64,000 bases of DNA from Neoarius graeffei (GCF_027579695.1 NC_083571.1:48647890-48711889); one strand, 5' to 3'. Numbered from the stretch's first letter, positions 1 to 10,786 are shown. Notes: generated by a model from the letters alone, not told the origin. Numbers and translations are program-made.

Positions 1-150
1 GTTCGGACCAAGAATCCTCTGCTTTCCACGGGAACCACCCAAGTGCTCCGCTGGACCCGAAAGTTTCTACGCCTCCATCACGAGCGGCTCACGTGCTCCC
101 ACGGCGAGGCCCGAGACTACACCGGCGAATATTTCTTCATATCTTGCTAA
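1..150 (+). CDS. 3' end of an unrecognised open frame
   Basis: Frame 1 is open from the first base to a TAA at 148-150 (49 codons). The DNA is GC-rich and CpG-containing, unlike the AT-rich sequence that follows at once, which suggests a real coding 3' end cut by the window edge. The product ends in ...YTGEYFFISC. I do not recognise a family; it may be the tail of a transposon protein. No start can be seen. Confidence 0.25.
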   Translation, partial: VRTKNPLLSTGTTQVLRWTRKFLRLHHERLTCSHGEARDYTGEYFFISC

Positions 151-1205
151 AAGCAGGATTAAGTAAGATTTTGGCATTTGGGCATAATTATGATAGTCTT
201 AGGAATTTGCTTTTATTTGAAATAGTGTAAATTTAAACCCAGGTTTATCTGTTACACTGTTAGACACGCAGCGTGTTGATTTATTTTGGTTCTATGTTCT
301 CTCAATTGTTTAATAGATAGGCTGCGCATGCTCCTCTCTGACTAACACTTTTTAATTTCCTTATCATACATTTTGATTTTATCAAGGTTTCAGTGAGTTT
401 GGTAATGTTATGAGTGTGGAATCTTTTGTTACTGAGAAAACACGTGCTCAACAGGCCTGACCAGGCCTGATAACTTTAGCTACAGCTTCCCTTTGTCTTT
501 AGCAACATGTGCTCAGTAGGCCTCACCAGGCCTAACAAACACACTTTAGCTAGGCCATAGGGCCTTTCACAAACACACTAGCAACACAAGGCTAATCTAG
601 GCCTCCACCACGTGTAGTTAGCTACACGAGGCTAAACACATGGTCAAGTCCTTCACACACACACAAGCACACGTTAGCAACAGAGCTAATCCTTTGTTCT
701 ATTTAGATAACATTCTTTTGTTTTAGCTAGCAACAAGCTAGGCCATACACACACACACCACACATGTATATACACACCTCACTGCTTGTATATATTGATT
801 TATTATTTTTATCTTTGTTATAATAAATTCATTTATTAAACAAACTGTGTTTATTTGTGTGAACGATATATGAAGTCCCCAATCTTAAAGAATTCAAAAA
901 GGTGCATATAAGTTATGTAATATGGTAAGTGATCGTAATAATTTGGAAATATACTATAATCTAGCTGTTTGGTAATTTATCCAGGATTAATGGTATGATT
1001 CACTAAATGATTCATTGAACGATTCACTAAACGATTCATTGTATGATTCACTGAACGATTCAGTAAATGATTCACTGAATGATTCAATTCAAAGGAGTCA
1101 AAGTAAACGATTCAATGGGATTGATTCATTTTAATTATTAACCTTCAAATTTAATGAGACTGATTTAATGAGATTGATCACTTAATATCAATAATTAACT
1201 GATTG
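151..1205. other. AT-rich non-coding stretch with a short GATTCA-type tandem repeat
   Basis: No gene is visible. Positions 400-760 repeat words such as aggcctgaccaggcct and ttagctaggcc, and 820-860 holds AATAAA-like words, so it could be the untranslated tail or LTR of the element whose coding end lies at 1-150. Positions 994-1090 are an imperfect tandem of atgattcact-like 10-12-bp units. Confidence 0.35.
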
Positions 1206-1920
1206 CACCCACACTGAGTTGCATCCAAAGAACACCATACCTACTGTGAAGCATGGGGATGGAAACATCATGCTTTAGGGCTGTTTTTCTGCAAAGGGAC
1301 CAGGACGACTGATCCATGTAAAGGAAAGAATGAATGGGGCCATGTATCGTGAGATTTTGAGTGAAAACCTCCTTCCATCAGCAAGGGCATTGAAGATGAA
1401 ACGTGGCTGGGTCTTTCAGCATGACAATGATCCCAAACACACCGCCCGGGCAATGAAGGAGTGGCTTCGTAAGAAGCATTTCAAGGTCCTGGAGTGGCTA
1501 GCCAGTCTCCAGCTCTCAACCCCATAGAAAATCTTTGGAGAGAGTTGAAAGTCCGTGTTGCCCAGTGACAGCCCCAAAACATCACTGCTCTAGAGGAGAT
1601 CTGCATGGAGGAATGGGCCAAAATACCAGCAACAGTGTGTGAAAACCTTGTGAAGACTTACAGAAAACGTTTGACCTCTGTCATTGCCAACAAAGGGTAT
1701 ATAACAAAGTATTGAGATGAACTTTTGTTATTGACCAAATACTTATTTTCCACCATAATTATTCTTTAAAAATCAGACAATGTGATTTTCTGGATTTTTT
1801 TTCTCATTTTGTTTCTCATAGTTGAGGTATACCTATGATGAAAATTACAGGCCTCTCTCATTTTTTAAGTGGGAGAACTTGCACAATTGGTGACTGACTA
1901 AATACATTTTTGCCCCACTG
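1206..1920 (+). mobile_element. 5'-truncated Tc1/mariner element with transposase remnant
   Basis: The 65-codon frame at 1330-1527 contains the Tc1 signature [11 protein letters not shown] around the second catalytic Asp. The frame then breaks just before the usual WP-S-PDLNPIEN block; the DNA at 1505-1545 still encodes [12 protein letters not shown] sequence in another frame. The right end reads ...ttttgccccactgta (1906-1921), typical of a Tc1-type terminal inverted repeat. The left half, with the DNA-binding domain, is missing. A dead fragment. Confidence 0.8.
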
Positions 1921-1936
1921 TACCTGTTGCCATTCA

Positions 1937-2300
1937 TCTCATCTCATCATCTCTAGCTGCTTTATCCTTCTACAGGGTCGCAGGCAAGCTGGAGCCTATC
2001 CCAGCTGACTACGGGCGAAAGGCGGGGTACACCCTGGACAAGTCGCCAGGTCATCACAGGGCTGACACATAGACACAGACAACCATTCACACTCACACCT
2101 ATGGTCAATTTAGAGTCACCAGTTAACCTAACCTGCATGTCTTTGGACTGTGGGGGAAACCGGAGCACCCGGAGGAAACCCACGCGGACACGGGGAGAAC
2201 ATGCAAACTCCGCACAGAAAGGCCCTCGCCGGCCCCGGGGCTCGAACCCAGGACCTTCTTGCTGTGAGGCGACAGCGCTAACCACTACACCACCGTGCCG
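1937..2300 (-). mobile_element. tRNA-derived SINE, copy 1
   Basis: Read on minus it starts GGCACGGTGGTGTAGTGGTTAGC, has a B-box-like GGTTCGAGCCCC and ends in the gataatgagatgagatg-type tail, the common SINE of this window. A 14-bp target duplication (cctgttgccattca) flanks it at 1923-1936 and 2301-2314. Open frames over it are artefacts. Confidence 0.93.
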
Positions 2301-2314
2301 CCTGTTGCCATTCA

Positions 2315-3156
2315 AACAATAGAATTAGTAATGCTTCGGGTGTGACAGCGGTGATAGCGATAGCAGGGATGAGAGTTTTCCACTTTTCGGCAGATTTCCG
2401 CTTTTTCTGAGTAAAAATCGACCTTTTTATATTATGCCAAATCCGTTGAGATTTTTTCTTCATTTATTGAGGGGGTTGGGGTATGTTCCTTCGTGATACT
2501 TAAGCATAATTCATTCCGACGACGATGTTACAAGTTTACATTTTCGCCATCTTTAGTCTCGCTAAGTCTCACAGTAGAATACGTGTCATCCACAATGTAA
2601 TTGGCCAAAACATTGATGGTGAGAACATGATAGCCAATCATAACAGTTCTTACATAAGAGAGGACTGACAAGCTTTTGTCTTTGGCCAAAAATCTGAAGA
2701 AGTCGAAATGATCAAATGAAAATGAGAAGTGACTGTGGACTATAAATAATTGTATAAAGTGTACATACACATTATCCCATAAACTTAGCATTCGTTTGAT
2801 TTAATACATTGAACATGTATATGATAGATAGTCAGTAAATCTGAATTAATGCTGACAGTTTTGAAAACTTAAAGATTTCAAAAGACTTTTTGAAGAAATC
2901 ATATGCAACTAATAAGAGCATAGGGAGAAAACGTCAGTCACCCTAAGACATTTTATTTTATATATGAACATTTTGATAATTAATAGAACTTAAGTTTAAT
3001 GTGAATTTAGTTTGTCATTTTTGTTGATCATAAATTATAACCATACCCTTGAATGTAGAATGTGATTTTATTTTGAATTCAAACAATACACCTACTGATT
3101 TGAAACATATTTTCATGTAAATATATAAAAAAATACAACAAATATTTTTTTTATCT
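2315..3156. other. intergenic, no gene seen
   Basis: AT-rich single-copy-looking sequence. Short frames at 2278-2463, 2528-2791 and 3015-3284 have no recognisable domain. Confidence 0.5.
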
Positions 3157-3161
3157 ACTAC

Positions 3162-3639
3162 TGTTAGGGTTTTGCTGGGATTCGAACCTGGTTCGTTGGT
3201 GTGATAATCCAGCAAACCCCCACTAGGCCACCAGGGGAATGACTCAAATGCAGAGGCGTGAGGCGGAAGTAGAAAAAGAATCAAAAGGTTTATTTAAACT
3301 ATATACACTATATACAGGGCAAAACAAAAGACAAAAAAAAACCAAAGAGTATAATCCAAAAGAAAAGCAAAGTGCAAAAATTCAAAAGCTAAGAAGATCA
3401 AAAAACACAGTACAAAGGAAACTGGAGATAAACATAACAGCACAAAGACTCCGTGACAAGAGGACTGAACTCAGGGGTATAAATAGACAAACTAATTAAG
3501 GACACAGGTGAAGATAATTAGGCAATTAACACAAACACAAAACACAGGAACAGTGGCGGCCTCTAGAGGCCAAAATAAACACGACATGAAAAGGAAATAA
3601 CAGCGGCCTCTAGAGGCCAAAACAGTCCTAGTCCTAACA
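3162..3639 (-). repeat. 3' LTR of the gypsy element
   Basis: Same 478 bp as 7984-8461. Read on minus it holds a TATTTATA box (revcomp at about 3478-3485), a start region at 3444-3454, an AATAAA (revcomp 3289-3294) and, in U5, tRNA-like A-box and B-box matches (3220-3230 and 3178-3188). Confidence 0.95.
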
Positions 3640-3641
3640 GG

Positions 3642-3653
3642 ACCCCCCCCTCT
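3642..3653 (-). other. polypurine tract
   Basis: Sense AGAGGGGGGGGT directly inside the 3' LTR, the expected primer for plus-strand DNA synthesis. Confidence 0.75.
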
Positions 3654-6600
3654 AGGAGCGTCTCCTGACGTTCCCAGGGCGATCCGGATGGGCCGAATGG
3701 AAGTCCCGACATAGTTCTTTATCAAGGACATCCCGAGCAGGAACCCAGCAGCGCTCCTCAGGACCATAGCCCTCCCAGTCCACCAGATATTGCAACCCGC
3801 CGCGGACCCGGCGGGAGTCAAGCAGGCGATTCACAGTGAACACAGTCTGCCCCTGGAAGATGCGGGGGGGTGGGGGGTTCCTAGGGGCAGGGGCATACGT
3901 AGACGTCAGTACGGGCCGTAACAGGGAAACATGGAAAGTGGGGTTGATCCTCAGAGTCCGGGGCAACTGGAGCCGGTAGGAGACAGGGTTCACCCTGCGC
4001 ACCACCTTGAAGGGACCAATGTAGCGAGGAGCAAGCTTGCGGTTCTCCACCCGCAGTGGAAGGTCCTTAGTGGACAGCCAAACACGCTGCCCAGGGCGGA
4101 AAGCGTGTGCAGGTCTTCTATGGCGGTTGGCCTGAGTCTGGTTGGTTCTGGAGGTCTGTATGAGGGTCTTCCTGACCTTGCTCCAGGTCTTGCGACACCG
4201 TCTCACATATTGGTTGACCGAGGGCACCCCCGCGTCCTCCTCCTGGTCCGGGAACAGAGGTGGCTGGAACCCGAATTGGCACTGGAATGGCGACAGCTTG
4301 GTGGCCGATGACTGCAGGGTGTTGTGGGCGTACTCCGCCCATGGCAGCCAGGTGCTCCACGATGTCGGGTTATCCATAGCCAGGCCTCGCAGGGTGGTTT
4401 CCAGGTCCTGGTTGAGCCTCTCCGTCTGACCATTGGACTGTGGGTGAAACCCAGAGGAGAGGCTGGCAGTGGCTCCGATGACCTTGCAGAACCCGTGCCA
4501 CACTCGGGAGGAGAACTGGGGCCCTCGGTCTGAGACGATGTCCTGTGGAAGACCAAAGACTCGGAAGACATGATTAAACAAAAGTTTCGCAGTTTCAAGA
4601 GCAGAGGGGAGTTTGCACAGTGGTATGAAGCGGCAGGCCTTGGAGAATCTGTCAACTAAGACCAAAATGACCGTGTTACCTTGTGACTCAGGGAGACCCG
4701 TGATAAAGTCGACTGCCACGTGGGACCAGGGACGCCGGGGAATGGTCAGAGGATGCAGGAGACCCTGGGGACGCTGTCGTGGGTTCTTGGTTCTGGTGCA
4801 AACCTCACAGGACAGGACAAATGACCTTACTTCCTTCTCCATGTTAGGCCACCAGAAGCGTCTTTTCAGGAAGTCCAGGGTCCTCCGAGCTCCCGGGTGG
4901 GCGGTGAGAGGGGAAGAGTGACCCCACTGGAGAACCTTGGCCCGGGCTTGATGTGGGACGTACAAGAGGCCTGGTGGCCCCGTCCCAGGACCGGGGTCCT
5001 GGCGTTGGGCTCGTCGGACAGCCTCCTCAATACCCCAGCGGACAGGGGCCACAATCCGGGACACAGGGATAATAGGCCCGACTTCATTCTCCCTGTTAGT
5101 GGCAGAGAACAGTCTGGACAGTGCGTCAGGTTTGGTGTTCTTGGAGCCGGGGCGGTATGAGAGGGTGAAGTCAAACCGACTGAAAAACAGGGCCCACCTA
5201 GCCTGTCGAGGGTTCAGTCTCTTGGCTTGCTGGAGGTACTCCAGGTTCTTGTGGTCAGTCCAAACCAGGAATGGATGTTGTGCTCCCTCCAGCCAGTGCC
5301 TCCACTCCTCAAGGGCCAGTTTGACCGCTAGCAGTTCTCGATCCCCCACATCGTACCGGGACTCAGCAGGACTCAGGCGGTGGGAGAAGTAAGCGCAGGG
5401 GTGCAGCTTTCCTTCCGAACGTTGAGAGAGCACCGCGCCGACACCACTGTCCGAGGCGTCCACCTCCACGATGAATGGTTGGGAGGTGTCCGGGAGAACC
5501 AGAATGGGTGCCGTGCAGAAGCGGTCCTTGAGGTCTTTGAACGCCTTTTCTGCCTGAGGAGACCAGCCATAAGATCCACCTGTCCCTTTGGTGAGGTCTG
5601 ACATGGGTGCTGCCACAGAACTGAAGTTCCTGATGAACTTGCGGTAGAAGTTAGCGAATCCTAAGAACCGCTGAACCTCCTTCACGGACTTGGGAGTAGG
5701 CCAGTCCCGGACGGCCAGGGTCTTGGCAGGGTCCATTTGGAGTTGGCCTGTCCGTACAATAAATCCCAGAAAGGAGACCTCGGGAACATGAAATTCGCAT
5801 TTCTGGGCCTTGGCGAACAGATTGTTCTGTAGCAGCCTCTGGAGAACCTGGCGGACATGGTGGCGGTGCTCCTGCACGGTCTTGGAAAAGATAAGGATGT
5901 CGTCGAGGTAGACAAAAACGTATAGGTTAATCATGTCCCTTAAGACGTCGTTGATTAGGGCCTGAAAAACAGCTGGTGCGTTGGTGAGTCCGAAGGGCAT
6001 CACCTGGTATTCGTAGTGCCCAGACGGGGTGTTAAAGGCAGTCTTCCACTCGTCTCCCTGTCGGATACGGATGAGGTGGTATGCGTTCCGTAGGTCCAAC
6101 TTGGTGAAGACGGTGGCGCCTTGGAGCAGGTCGAAAGCTGTGGACATCAGCGGAAGGGGATATCGGTTGCGCACAGTGATCTTATTCAGGCCCCTGTAAT
6201 CAATACATGGTCGGAGCCCCCCATCCTTCTTGCCGACAAAGAAGAAGCCGGCTCCAGCAGGTGAAGTGGAGGGTCGAATAAACCCAGAGACCAGGGCATC
6301 TTTGAGGTATTCCTCCATGGCCTTGCGTTCTGGCTGAGAGAGTGAAAACAGTCTGCCACGAGGAGGGGTAGTCCCAGGGAGCAAGTCGATGGCACAGTCG
6401 TAGGCCCGGTGCGGAGGAAGAACGGCGGCCCTGCTCTTGCTGAATACCTCCTTGAGATCCCAGTACTCTGTGGGAACTTGAGATAACTCGGTGAGATCAG
6501 GGGGCTCGGCAGGAGACACAGGAGAGCTAGAGAGCAGACAAGAGGCATGGCATGCAGGGCCCCATTCCACAACCTGGCTTGTTACCCAGTCTATGCGAGG

Positions 6601-7047
6601 GTTGTGGCGAGTAAGCCAAGGAAGGCCTAGAATAACTGGGAACTCAGGTGAAGGAATCAGGTGCAGGGATATTTCTTCCTTGTGACCTTGAGACTGGAGG
6701 AAAACTGGAGAAGTAACTTGGGTGACTCTTCCATCACCTAACGCTTGGCCATCGAGGGCAGACACAGACAGTGGGACTTCAAGAGGTGCAGTCGGAATAT
6801 TGATGCTTTGGGCGAAGTGAATATCCATAAAGTTCCCAGCCGCCCCTGAGTCTATCAAAGCTTGACAAGAGTGGACAGACTCACCCCAGGAGATGGAGAC
6901 CGGGATGTAGATTCCTTGGCCAGGGAGTCCGGGAGAGAGGGTAGGCCCCGTCACAACCCTCCCTCGGCTGGACGGGGCGGTCCTTTTCCCAAGAGTTCGG
7001 GACATGATGCTCGGAAGTGACCAGGCTTGCCACAGTAGATGCAGCAC
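3652..7047 (-). CDS. pol: gypsy Pol polyprotein (protease-RT-RNase H-integrase-chromodomain)
   Basis: An intact frame of 1,131 codons; translation most likely enters by a -1 shift from gag at 6984-6990 rather than at its first Met. Residue numbers count from that Met. Protease has DSG at 66-68. Reverse transcriptase runs roughly 210-390 with YLDD at 380-383. RNase H has VDAS (D530), E571 and TDHK (D598). Integrase has an HHCC zinc site (H710, H717, C747, C750) and a D780, D840, E876 triad with 35 residues between the last two. The C-terminus (about 1070-1115) is a chromodomain with YLVDWEGYG, the part that in chromoviruses steers integration to modified chromatin. No stop or frameshift is seen, so all enzymes could be functional. 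Confidence 0.95.
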   Translation of the reverse strand: MLHLLWQAWSLPSIMSRTLGKRTAPSSRGRVVTGPTLSPGLPGQGIYIPVSISWGESVHSCQALIDSGAAGNFMDIHFAQSINIPTAPLEVPLSVSALDGQALGDGRVTQVTSPVFLQSQGHKEEISLHLIPSPEFPVILGLPWLTRHNPRIDWVTSQVVEWGPACHASCLLSSSPVSPAEPPDLTELSQVPTEYWDLKEVFSKSRAAVLPPHRAYDCAIDLLPGTTPPRGRLFSLSQPERKAMEEYLKDALVSGFIRPSTSPAGAGFFFVGKKDGGLRPCIDYRGLNKITVRNRYPLPLMSTAFDLLQGATVFTKLDLRNAYHLIRIRQGDEWKTAFNTPSGHYEYQVMPFGLTNAPAVFQALINDVLRDMINLYVFVYLDDILIFSKTVQEHRHHVRQVLQRLLQNNLFAKAQKCEFHVPEVSFLGFIVRTGQLQMDPAKTLAVRDWPTPKSVKEVQRFLGFANFYRKFIRNFSSVAAPMSDLTKGTGGSYGWSPQAEKAFKDLKDRFCTAPILVLPDTSQPFIVEVDASDSGVGAVLSQRSEGKLHPCAYFSHRLSPAESRYDVGDRELLAVKLALEEWRHWLEGAQHPFLVWTDHKNLEYLQQAKRLNPRQARWALFFSRFDFTLSYRPGSKNTKPDALSRLFSATNRENEVGPIIPVSRIVAPVRWGIEEAVRRAQRQDPGPGTGPPGLLYVPHQARAKVLQWGHSSPLTAHPGARRTLDFLKRRFWWPNMEKEVRSFVLSCEVCTRTKNPRQRPQGLLHPLTIPRRPWSHVAVDFITGLPESQGNTVILVLVDRFSKACRFIPLCKLPSALETAKLLFNHVFRVFGLPQDIVSDRGPQFSSRVWHGFCKVIGATASLSSGFHPQSNGQTERLNQDLETTLRGLAMDNPTSWSTWLPWAEYAHNTLQSSATKLSPFQCQFGFQPPLFPDQEEDAGVPSVNQYVRRCRKTWSKVRKTLIQTSRTNQTQANRHRRPAHAFRPGQRVWLSTKDLPLRVENRKLAPRYIGPFKVVRRVNPVSYRLQLPRTLRINPTFHVSLLRPVLTSTYAPAPRNPPPPRIFQGQTVFTVNRLLDSRRVRGGLQYLVDWEGYGPEERCWVPARDVLDKELCRDFHSAHPDRPGNVRRRS
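6945..6990 (-). promoter_or_regulatory. -1 ribosomal frameshift signal between gag and pol
   Basis: Sense GGGAAAA (6990-6984) is read G GGA AAA in the gag frame, a textbook X XXY YYZ slippery heptamer. Five bases later GCCCCGTC (6978-6971) can pair perfectly with GACGGGGC (6952-6945) across an 18-base loop. The pol frame is -1 relative to gag at this point. The gag stop codon lies in the 3' arm of the stem. Confidence 0.88.
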
Positions 7048-7970
7048 TTGTCCCTCCTTCTGCGCTCCCTCTCAGATGCGGAGAGGCGAGTACGACCCAC
7101 TTGCATGGGTTCTGGACAGTCACTGAAGGAGGTAGACGGTCTCCAGGTAGAGGTAGGGAGGCTGGGGGGGCTCAAGGCTTGGTGGTGTTCTCTCATCCTG
7201 TTGTCCAGACGAATAGCATGTGAGATGAGGGTTTCGAGGTCACTTGGGCATCCAATAGAGGCCAGACCGTCCTTGATGGGGTCAGACAGACCATGGTGGA
7301 AGGCTGACACCAGGGCAGTCTCGTTCCATCCACTTACTGCTGCGAGTGTTCGGAACGAGATGGCGTAATCTGCGACGCTTCCTCCTTGCCGGATGGACAT
7401 GAGCTTTCGGGCTGCGTCGGTACTGATGTCTGCCTGATCGAAGACCCGAAGCATCTCTTCAGAAAACAGCTGGAAATCAAAGCACTCAGGTCCCTGTCTT
7501 TGCCAGATAGCAGTAGCCCAGGCTCGCGCCTTACCAGCTAATAAGGTGATCACAAAGGCAATCTTGCGGCGATCCGTAGTGTAGGTGGTAGGCTGAAGCT
7601 CAAAGGTGAGTTGACACTGGGTAAGGAACTCTCGGCACTCACTGTGCTTGCCGTCATACCTCTGTGGTGCAGGAAGGCTGGGTTCGCGAGGTGAAGAAGG
7701 CAGCATTGCAGGAGGCACTGGAGCAGGAGTGGGAGCTGGATCAGGAGCAGGAACTGGATCAGGAGCAGGAGATGCAGGCAGAGATGTCAGCTGTGCCAGG
7801 GTTTTCCCAATTTGCTGAAGCAGTTCCTCGTGGCGAGCGAGGGCCTCACGTTGGCTGGTGAGCGTACGTCCATGAGCGTCCATGGTCGCTCCGAAGCGTG
7901 TCAAAGCTGCCATAATTCCCTGAAGGTTGGCCGGGTAGACAGTTGAAGCAGCCTCTGCTGAGTCGGTCAT
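6951..7970 (-). CDS. gag: gypsy Gag protein
   Basis: 339 codons. The capsid precursor of the retrotransposon. The first 60 residues look alpha-helical and may form a coiled coil; a Pro/Ala-rich linker follows (about 70-95); a capsid-like domain spans about 100-260; a single CCHC zinc knuckle lies near the end (C310, C313, H318, C323) for RNA binding. The ATG is only 13 bases inside the 5' LTR, so the primer site overlaps the leader and there is almost no untranslated leader. It overlaps pol by 97 bases and is read into Pol by the -1 shift. Confidence 0.93.
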   Translation of the reverse strand: MTDSAEAASTVYPANLQGIMAALTRFGATMDAHGRTLTSQREALARHEELLQQIGKTLAQLTSLPASPAPDPVPAPDPAPTPAPVPPAMLPSSPREPSLPAPQRYDGKHSECREFLTQCQLTFELQPTTYTTDRRKIAFVITLLAGKARAWATAIWQRQGPECFDFQLFSEEMLRVFDQADISTDAARKLMSIRQGGSVADYAISFRTLAAVSGWNETALVSAFHHGLSDPIKDGLASIGCPSDLETLISHAIRLDNRMREHHQALSPPSLPTSTWRPSTSFSDCPEPMQVGRTRLSASERERRRRDKCCIYCGKPGHFRASCPELLGKGPPRPAEGGL

Positions 7971-7971
7971 G

Positions 7972-7982
7972 ACGGAGTCTTT
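7972..7982 (-). other. self-priming primer-binding site
   Basis: Sense AAAGACTCCGT lies two bases inside the 5' LTR. It resembles no tRNA 3' end but is a perfect 11-base complement to ACGGAGTCTTT in the same LTR (plus-strand positions 8266-8276), which lies about 31 bases after the TATTTATA box, exactly where the transcript should begin. This is the Tf1/sushi style of self-priming, in which the folded 5' end of the RNA is the primer. Confidence 0.82.
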
Positions 7983-7983
7983 C

Positions 7984-8461
7984 TGTTAGGGTTTTGCTGG
8001 GATTCGAACCTGGTTCGTTGGTGTGATAATCCAGCAAACCCCCACTAGGCCACCAGGGGAATGACTCAAATGCAGAGGCGTGAGGCGGAAGTAGAAAAAG
8101 AATCAAAAGGTTTATTTAAACTATATACACTATATACAGGGCAAAACAAAAGACAAAAAAAAACCAAAGAGTATAATCCAAAAGAAAAGCAAAGTGCAAA
8201 AATTCAAAAGCTAAGAAGATCAAAAAACACAGTACAAAGGAAACTGGAGATAAACATAACAGCACAAAGACTCCGTGACAAGAGGACTGAACTCAGGGGT
8301 ATAAATAGACAAACTAATTAAGGACACAGGTGAAGATAATTAGGCAATTAACACAAACACAAAACACAGGAACAGTGGCGGCCTCTAGAGGCCAAAATAA
8401 ACACGACATGAAAAGGAAATAACAGCGGCCTCTAGAGGCCAAAACAGTCCTAGTCCTAACA
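7984..8461 (-). repeat. 5' LTR of the gypsy element
   Basis: 478 bp, same as the 3' LTR. Promoter: TATTTATA (revcomp about 8300-8307) and predicted start near 8276. Poly(A) signal AATAAA at 8111-8116. U5 carries TGGCCTAGTGG (revcomp 8042-8052) and GGTTCGAATCC (revcomp 8000-8010), matching RNA polymerase III A and B boxes. Confidence 0.95.
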
Positions 8462-8549
8462 ACTACAGCTCAGATTGCAGGAAAAGTGGTTTGTAACGCC
8501 TTATTTTTCAAAATTTTCCTGGGGGGGTATCCCTCCCAGACATATATAT

Positions 8550-8863
8550 TAGGGCTGTAACGATACACCCAACTCACGATTCGATTCGTATTGCGATTTT
8601 TGACCCACGATTCGATACACCCACGATTTTTTTAAAATGTTTTTTTTAAAGTAGTAAATTTGACTTATTTACTTACTTACATTAACTATTTAATAACAAA
8701 TAATTCAGACCACTGCAGAGAATGAGTAATATGTATGCAAAAATGAACAAATGTATATCCAAAGACTGTTTTATTTCTCAAAATAATACTGTTGAGCCGG
8801 AAGCTCTGTTTTTTTCGGTTCTGAAAAAGTCATTTTTCCAAATCGTGTAAATCCGTTAAGATT

Positions 8864-8895
<32 letters not shown>

Positions 8896-9551
8896 GGGCT
8901 CTCTCACTGTCTCACTCTCATAGGGCCAATGATTTTCTGTGATCGCGGATAACAGATGGAAATTACGGAATTTTTATAGTGAAACATTGCTCGCGTGTCA
9001 AAATGTAACTGCCGCAGAAGGCTTCCGCCCAAGCAGACATGCCTTCAGTGTTGCCAGATACTGCTAACGTTTTCCACCCCAAAATATGTTCAAAACCAGC
9101 CAAAAAGCACCTAAACCTGCCCAATCTGGCAACACTGCATGCCTTTCCGGTCAAGTGATTGTGATTGGCTTGTGGCACACCTAGCCAGCCAATGAGCTGC
9201 TTGTTTACAGATTCGCTCCCCGTGTCGCAACCAGAATGGCGACCGCTTAAAAGAAACGAATGCTCTGCCAGTGGCGAGTGTGGACGTTGCGTGACTCGCA
9301 GAAGATTGTCGCAGGTCGGCAAAAAAACGACTTACTAATAGATATAAAAAAAAAGTAATTTAAGTAAGTTTAAAATGTAATTTAAATAAAAAGTAAAGTA
9401 TTCATAAATTGAAGTTTGGAAGCGCCTCTATTTTTGGGCTGAGGAGAAGTTTGAAAGGGTGTACCGCGATTCTCCCTTCTTGTATCGCGATACGGATCAT
9501 GGCTCTGCGTATCGCGATTTCGATTTCGATACGCATATCGTTACAGCCCTA
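8550..9551 (+). mobile_element. non-autonomous hAT-type element, copy 1
   Basis: Ends TAGGGCTGTAACGATA... and ...ATCGTTACAGCCCTA, flanked by the 8-bp duplication atatatat (8542-8549, 9552-9559), as expected for hAT. No transposase is visible. It contains a run of 24 Gs at 8875-8898 after a T run, and an inner 45-bp imperfect inverted repeat around gttgccagat (about 9048-9136). A related copy lies inverted at 57177-58206. Confidence 0.88.
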
Positions 9552-9667
9552 ATATATATAATTATTATTATTTTTTTTTGGTGGTGTGCCGTGGGATTTT
9601 TCAAATGTAAAATATGTGCCGTGGCTCAAGAAAGGTTGGGAAACACCGATCTATTGCATGTGTTTTT

Positions 9668-10037
9668 CTGAGAGCGCTGCAACACTGTTGTCATCTGTGT
9701 ATTGTAACTCGATGAGGGAACTCGTAGATGTCTTGGTTTAGGACTTAAGATGGACAAAACTGAAAAGTTTCCCATCCATTCTGTTGACAATTTTGATACC
9801 TGGGGGTAGGTCATCCTTAATTATGTGAGTGATTGTCACAGTGAAGCTGGTGGAAAGTGTTGGGCCAATCACACATCAATGTTTTACTCCTAATCTGACT
9901 TGAAAAGGCTTATAGTTGCCATTGCTGAACTGTGGCAAGCATGTCATAGTGGAAGAGTCTCTGGTTTCAAAGATACTTTTCAAGACATCTATAGCAGTTT
10001 TGAATGCCTTTTGAAGGTCATGTCCACTGTTGCACAT
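9668..10037 (-). pseudogene. RTE-like LINE reverse transcriptase fragment
   Basis: In two frames on minus one can read FQVRLGVKH, then LPPGIKIVNRMDGKLF, then ELQYTDDNSVAALSE. These match RT blocks of RTE-like LINEs (the family often mis-annotated as craniofacial development protein 2-like); the YADD core is YTDD here. Frameshifts and a stop make it dead. It ends at the neighbouring MITE. Confidence 0.7.
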
Positions 10038-10044
10038 GATGGTC

Positions 10045-10786
10045 TACAATGCAAAAAGTAAAATCTAACCAAGATAAAATATCTTAAATCAAGACAAAAT
10101 ATGCTTATTTGTCTGCCAAGATAATTCTCCTTTCCAGGCAGGTTTTGTGTACGAGTATGTCACTTACTTTAAGCATTTTTCCCTCAATTATCTTAATAAG
10201 GTATTATAACTTGTTATTGAGATTTTATTACTGGTTATGAGTAAGTTCTGTCTTAAAATGAGAATTACCATAATTTCATCGGTGTTATATTAACCATGAC
10301 AAGTTTGTCAAAGTCAGAATTTCTTATTTCAAGCATCTTATCCTTTCTTTTAATCTCCTAACACAAAACAGATAATTAAATTAAATGAATTGTTGTATTG
10401 TCAATCTGGCAACAAATATAGGCTACAAAATGGATTGGTTTGTTGTTTTGATTTTGATTTATTTGGCGGTCTCAGTTGGTATAAACACTTACTTAAACAG
10501 AGCACACCAATATGCCCAGATGAAATAGTCAAACTGTTGGTTGGGGGACAAAGTATCTAGCATGTTAAAATGAGTAGTACAACTTTACTTGTTTTTAGTA
10601 TAAATACACTAGTTTTAAGACATCTGTGGGGTTTCTAAAGCTAGATATATTTACTTGTTTTTAAAAATCTTGCCAAGTCAAATTTTCTTGTTCTGTTGGC
10701 AGATAATTTTGCTTATTTTAAGTAAAATATTCCTAATTTTATTACTTTTTTTTTCTTGTTTTTGTAAGCCGGGTTTTTGCAGTGTA
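10045..10786. mobile_element. MITE with TACAMTGCAAAAA ends
   Basis: Left end tacaatgcaaaaag and right end ggtttttgcagtgta are inverted near-copies (12 of 13), enclosing AT-rich DNA without a gene. The outermost TA may be the target duplication. Superfamily not assigned. Confidence 0.6.

Larger units (their letters stand above)
3162..8461 (-). mobile_element. complete Ty3/gypsy chromovirus retrotransposon (sushi-ichi-like)
   Basis: A 5,300-bp element on the minus strand. Two 478-bp LTRs (TGTTAG...CTAACA) show no difference by eye. The 5-bp target duplication actac is at 3157-3161 and 8462-8466. Order in the sense direction is LTR, primer site, gag, pol (protease, reverse transcriptase, RNase H, integrase, chromodomain), polypurine tract, LTR. 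Both ORFs are intact and joined by a -1 shift, as in sushi-ichi elements, the lineage that gave rise to mammalian PEG10 and RTL1. Identical LTRs imply a very recent insertion. Confidence 0.95.

Noticed and set aside
1962..2322. Frames such as VRLTGDSKLTIGVSVNGCLC, repeated at seven places
   Set aside because: They are translations of the SINE consensus and move with it.
3239..3499. 86-codon frame, identical to 8061-8321
   Set aside because: It lies antisense inside the LTR and is identical only because the LTRs are.
3931..7861. Several 60-130-codon plus-strand frames
   Set aside because: Antisense shadows of the GC-rich gag-pol genes.
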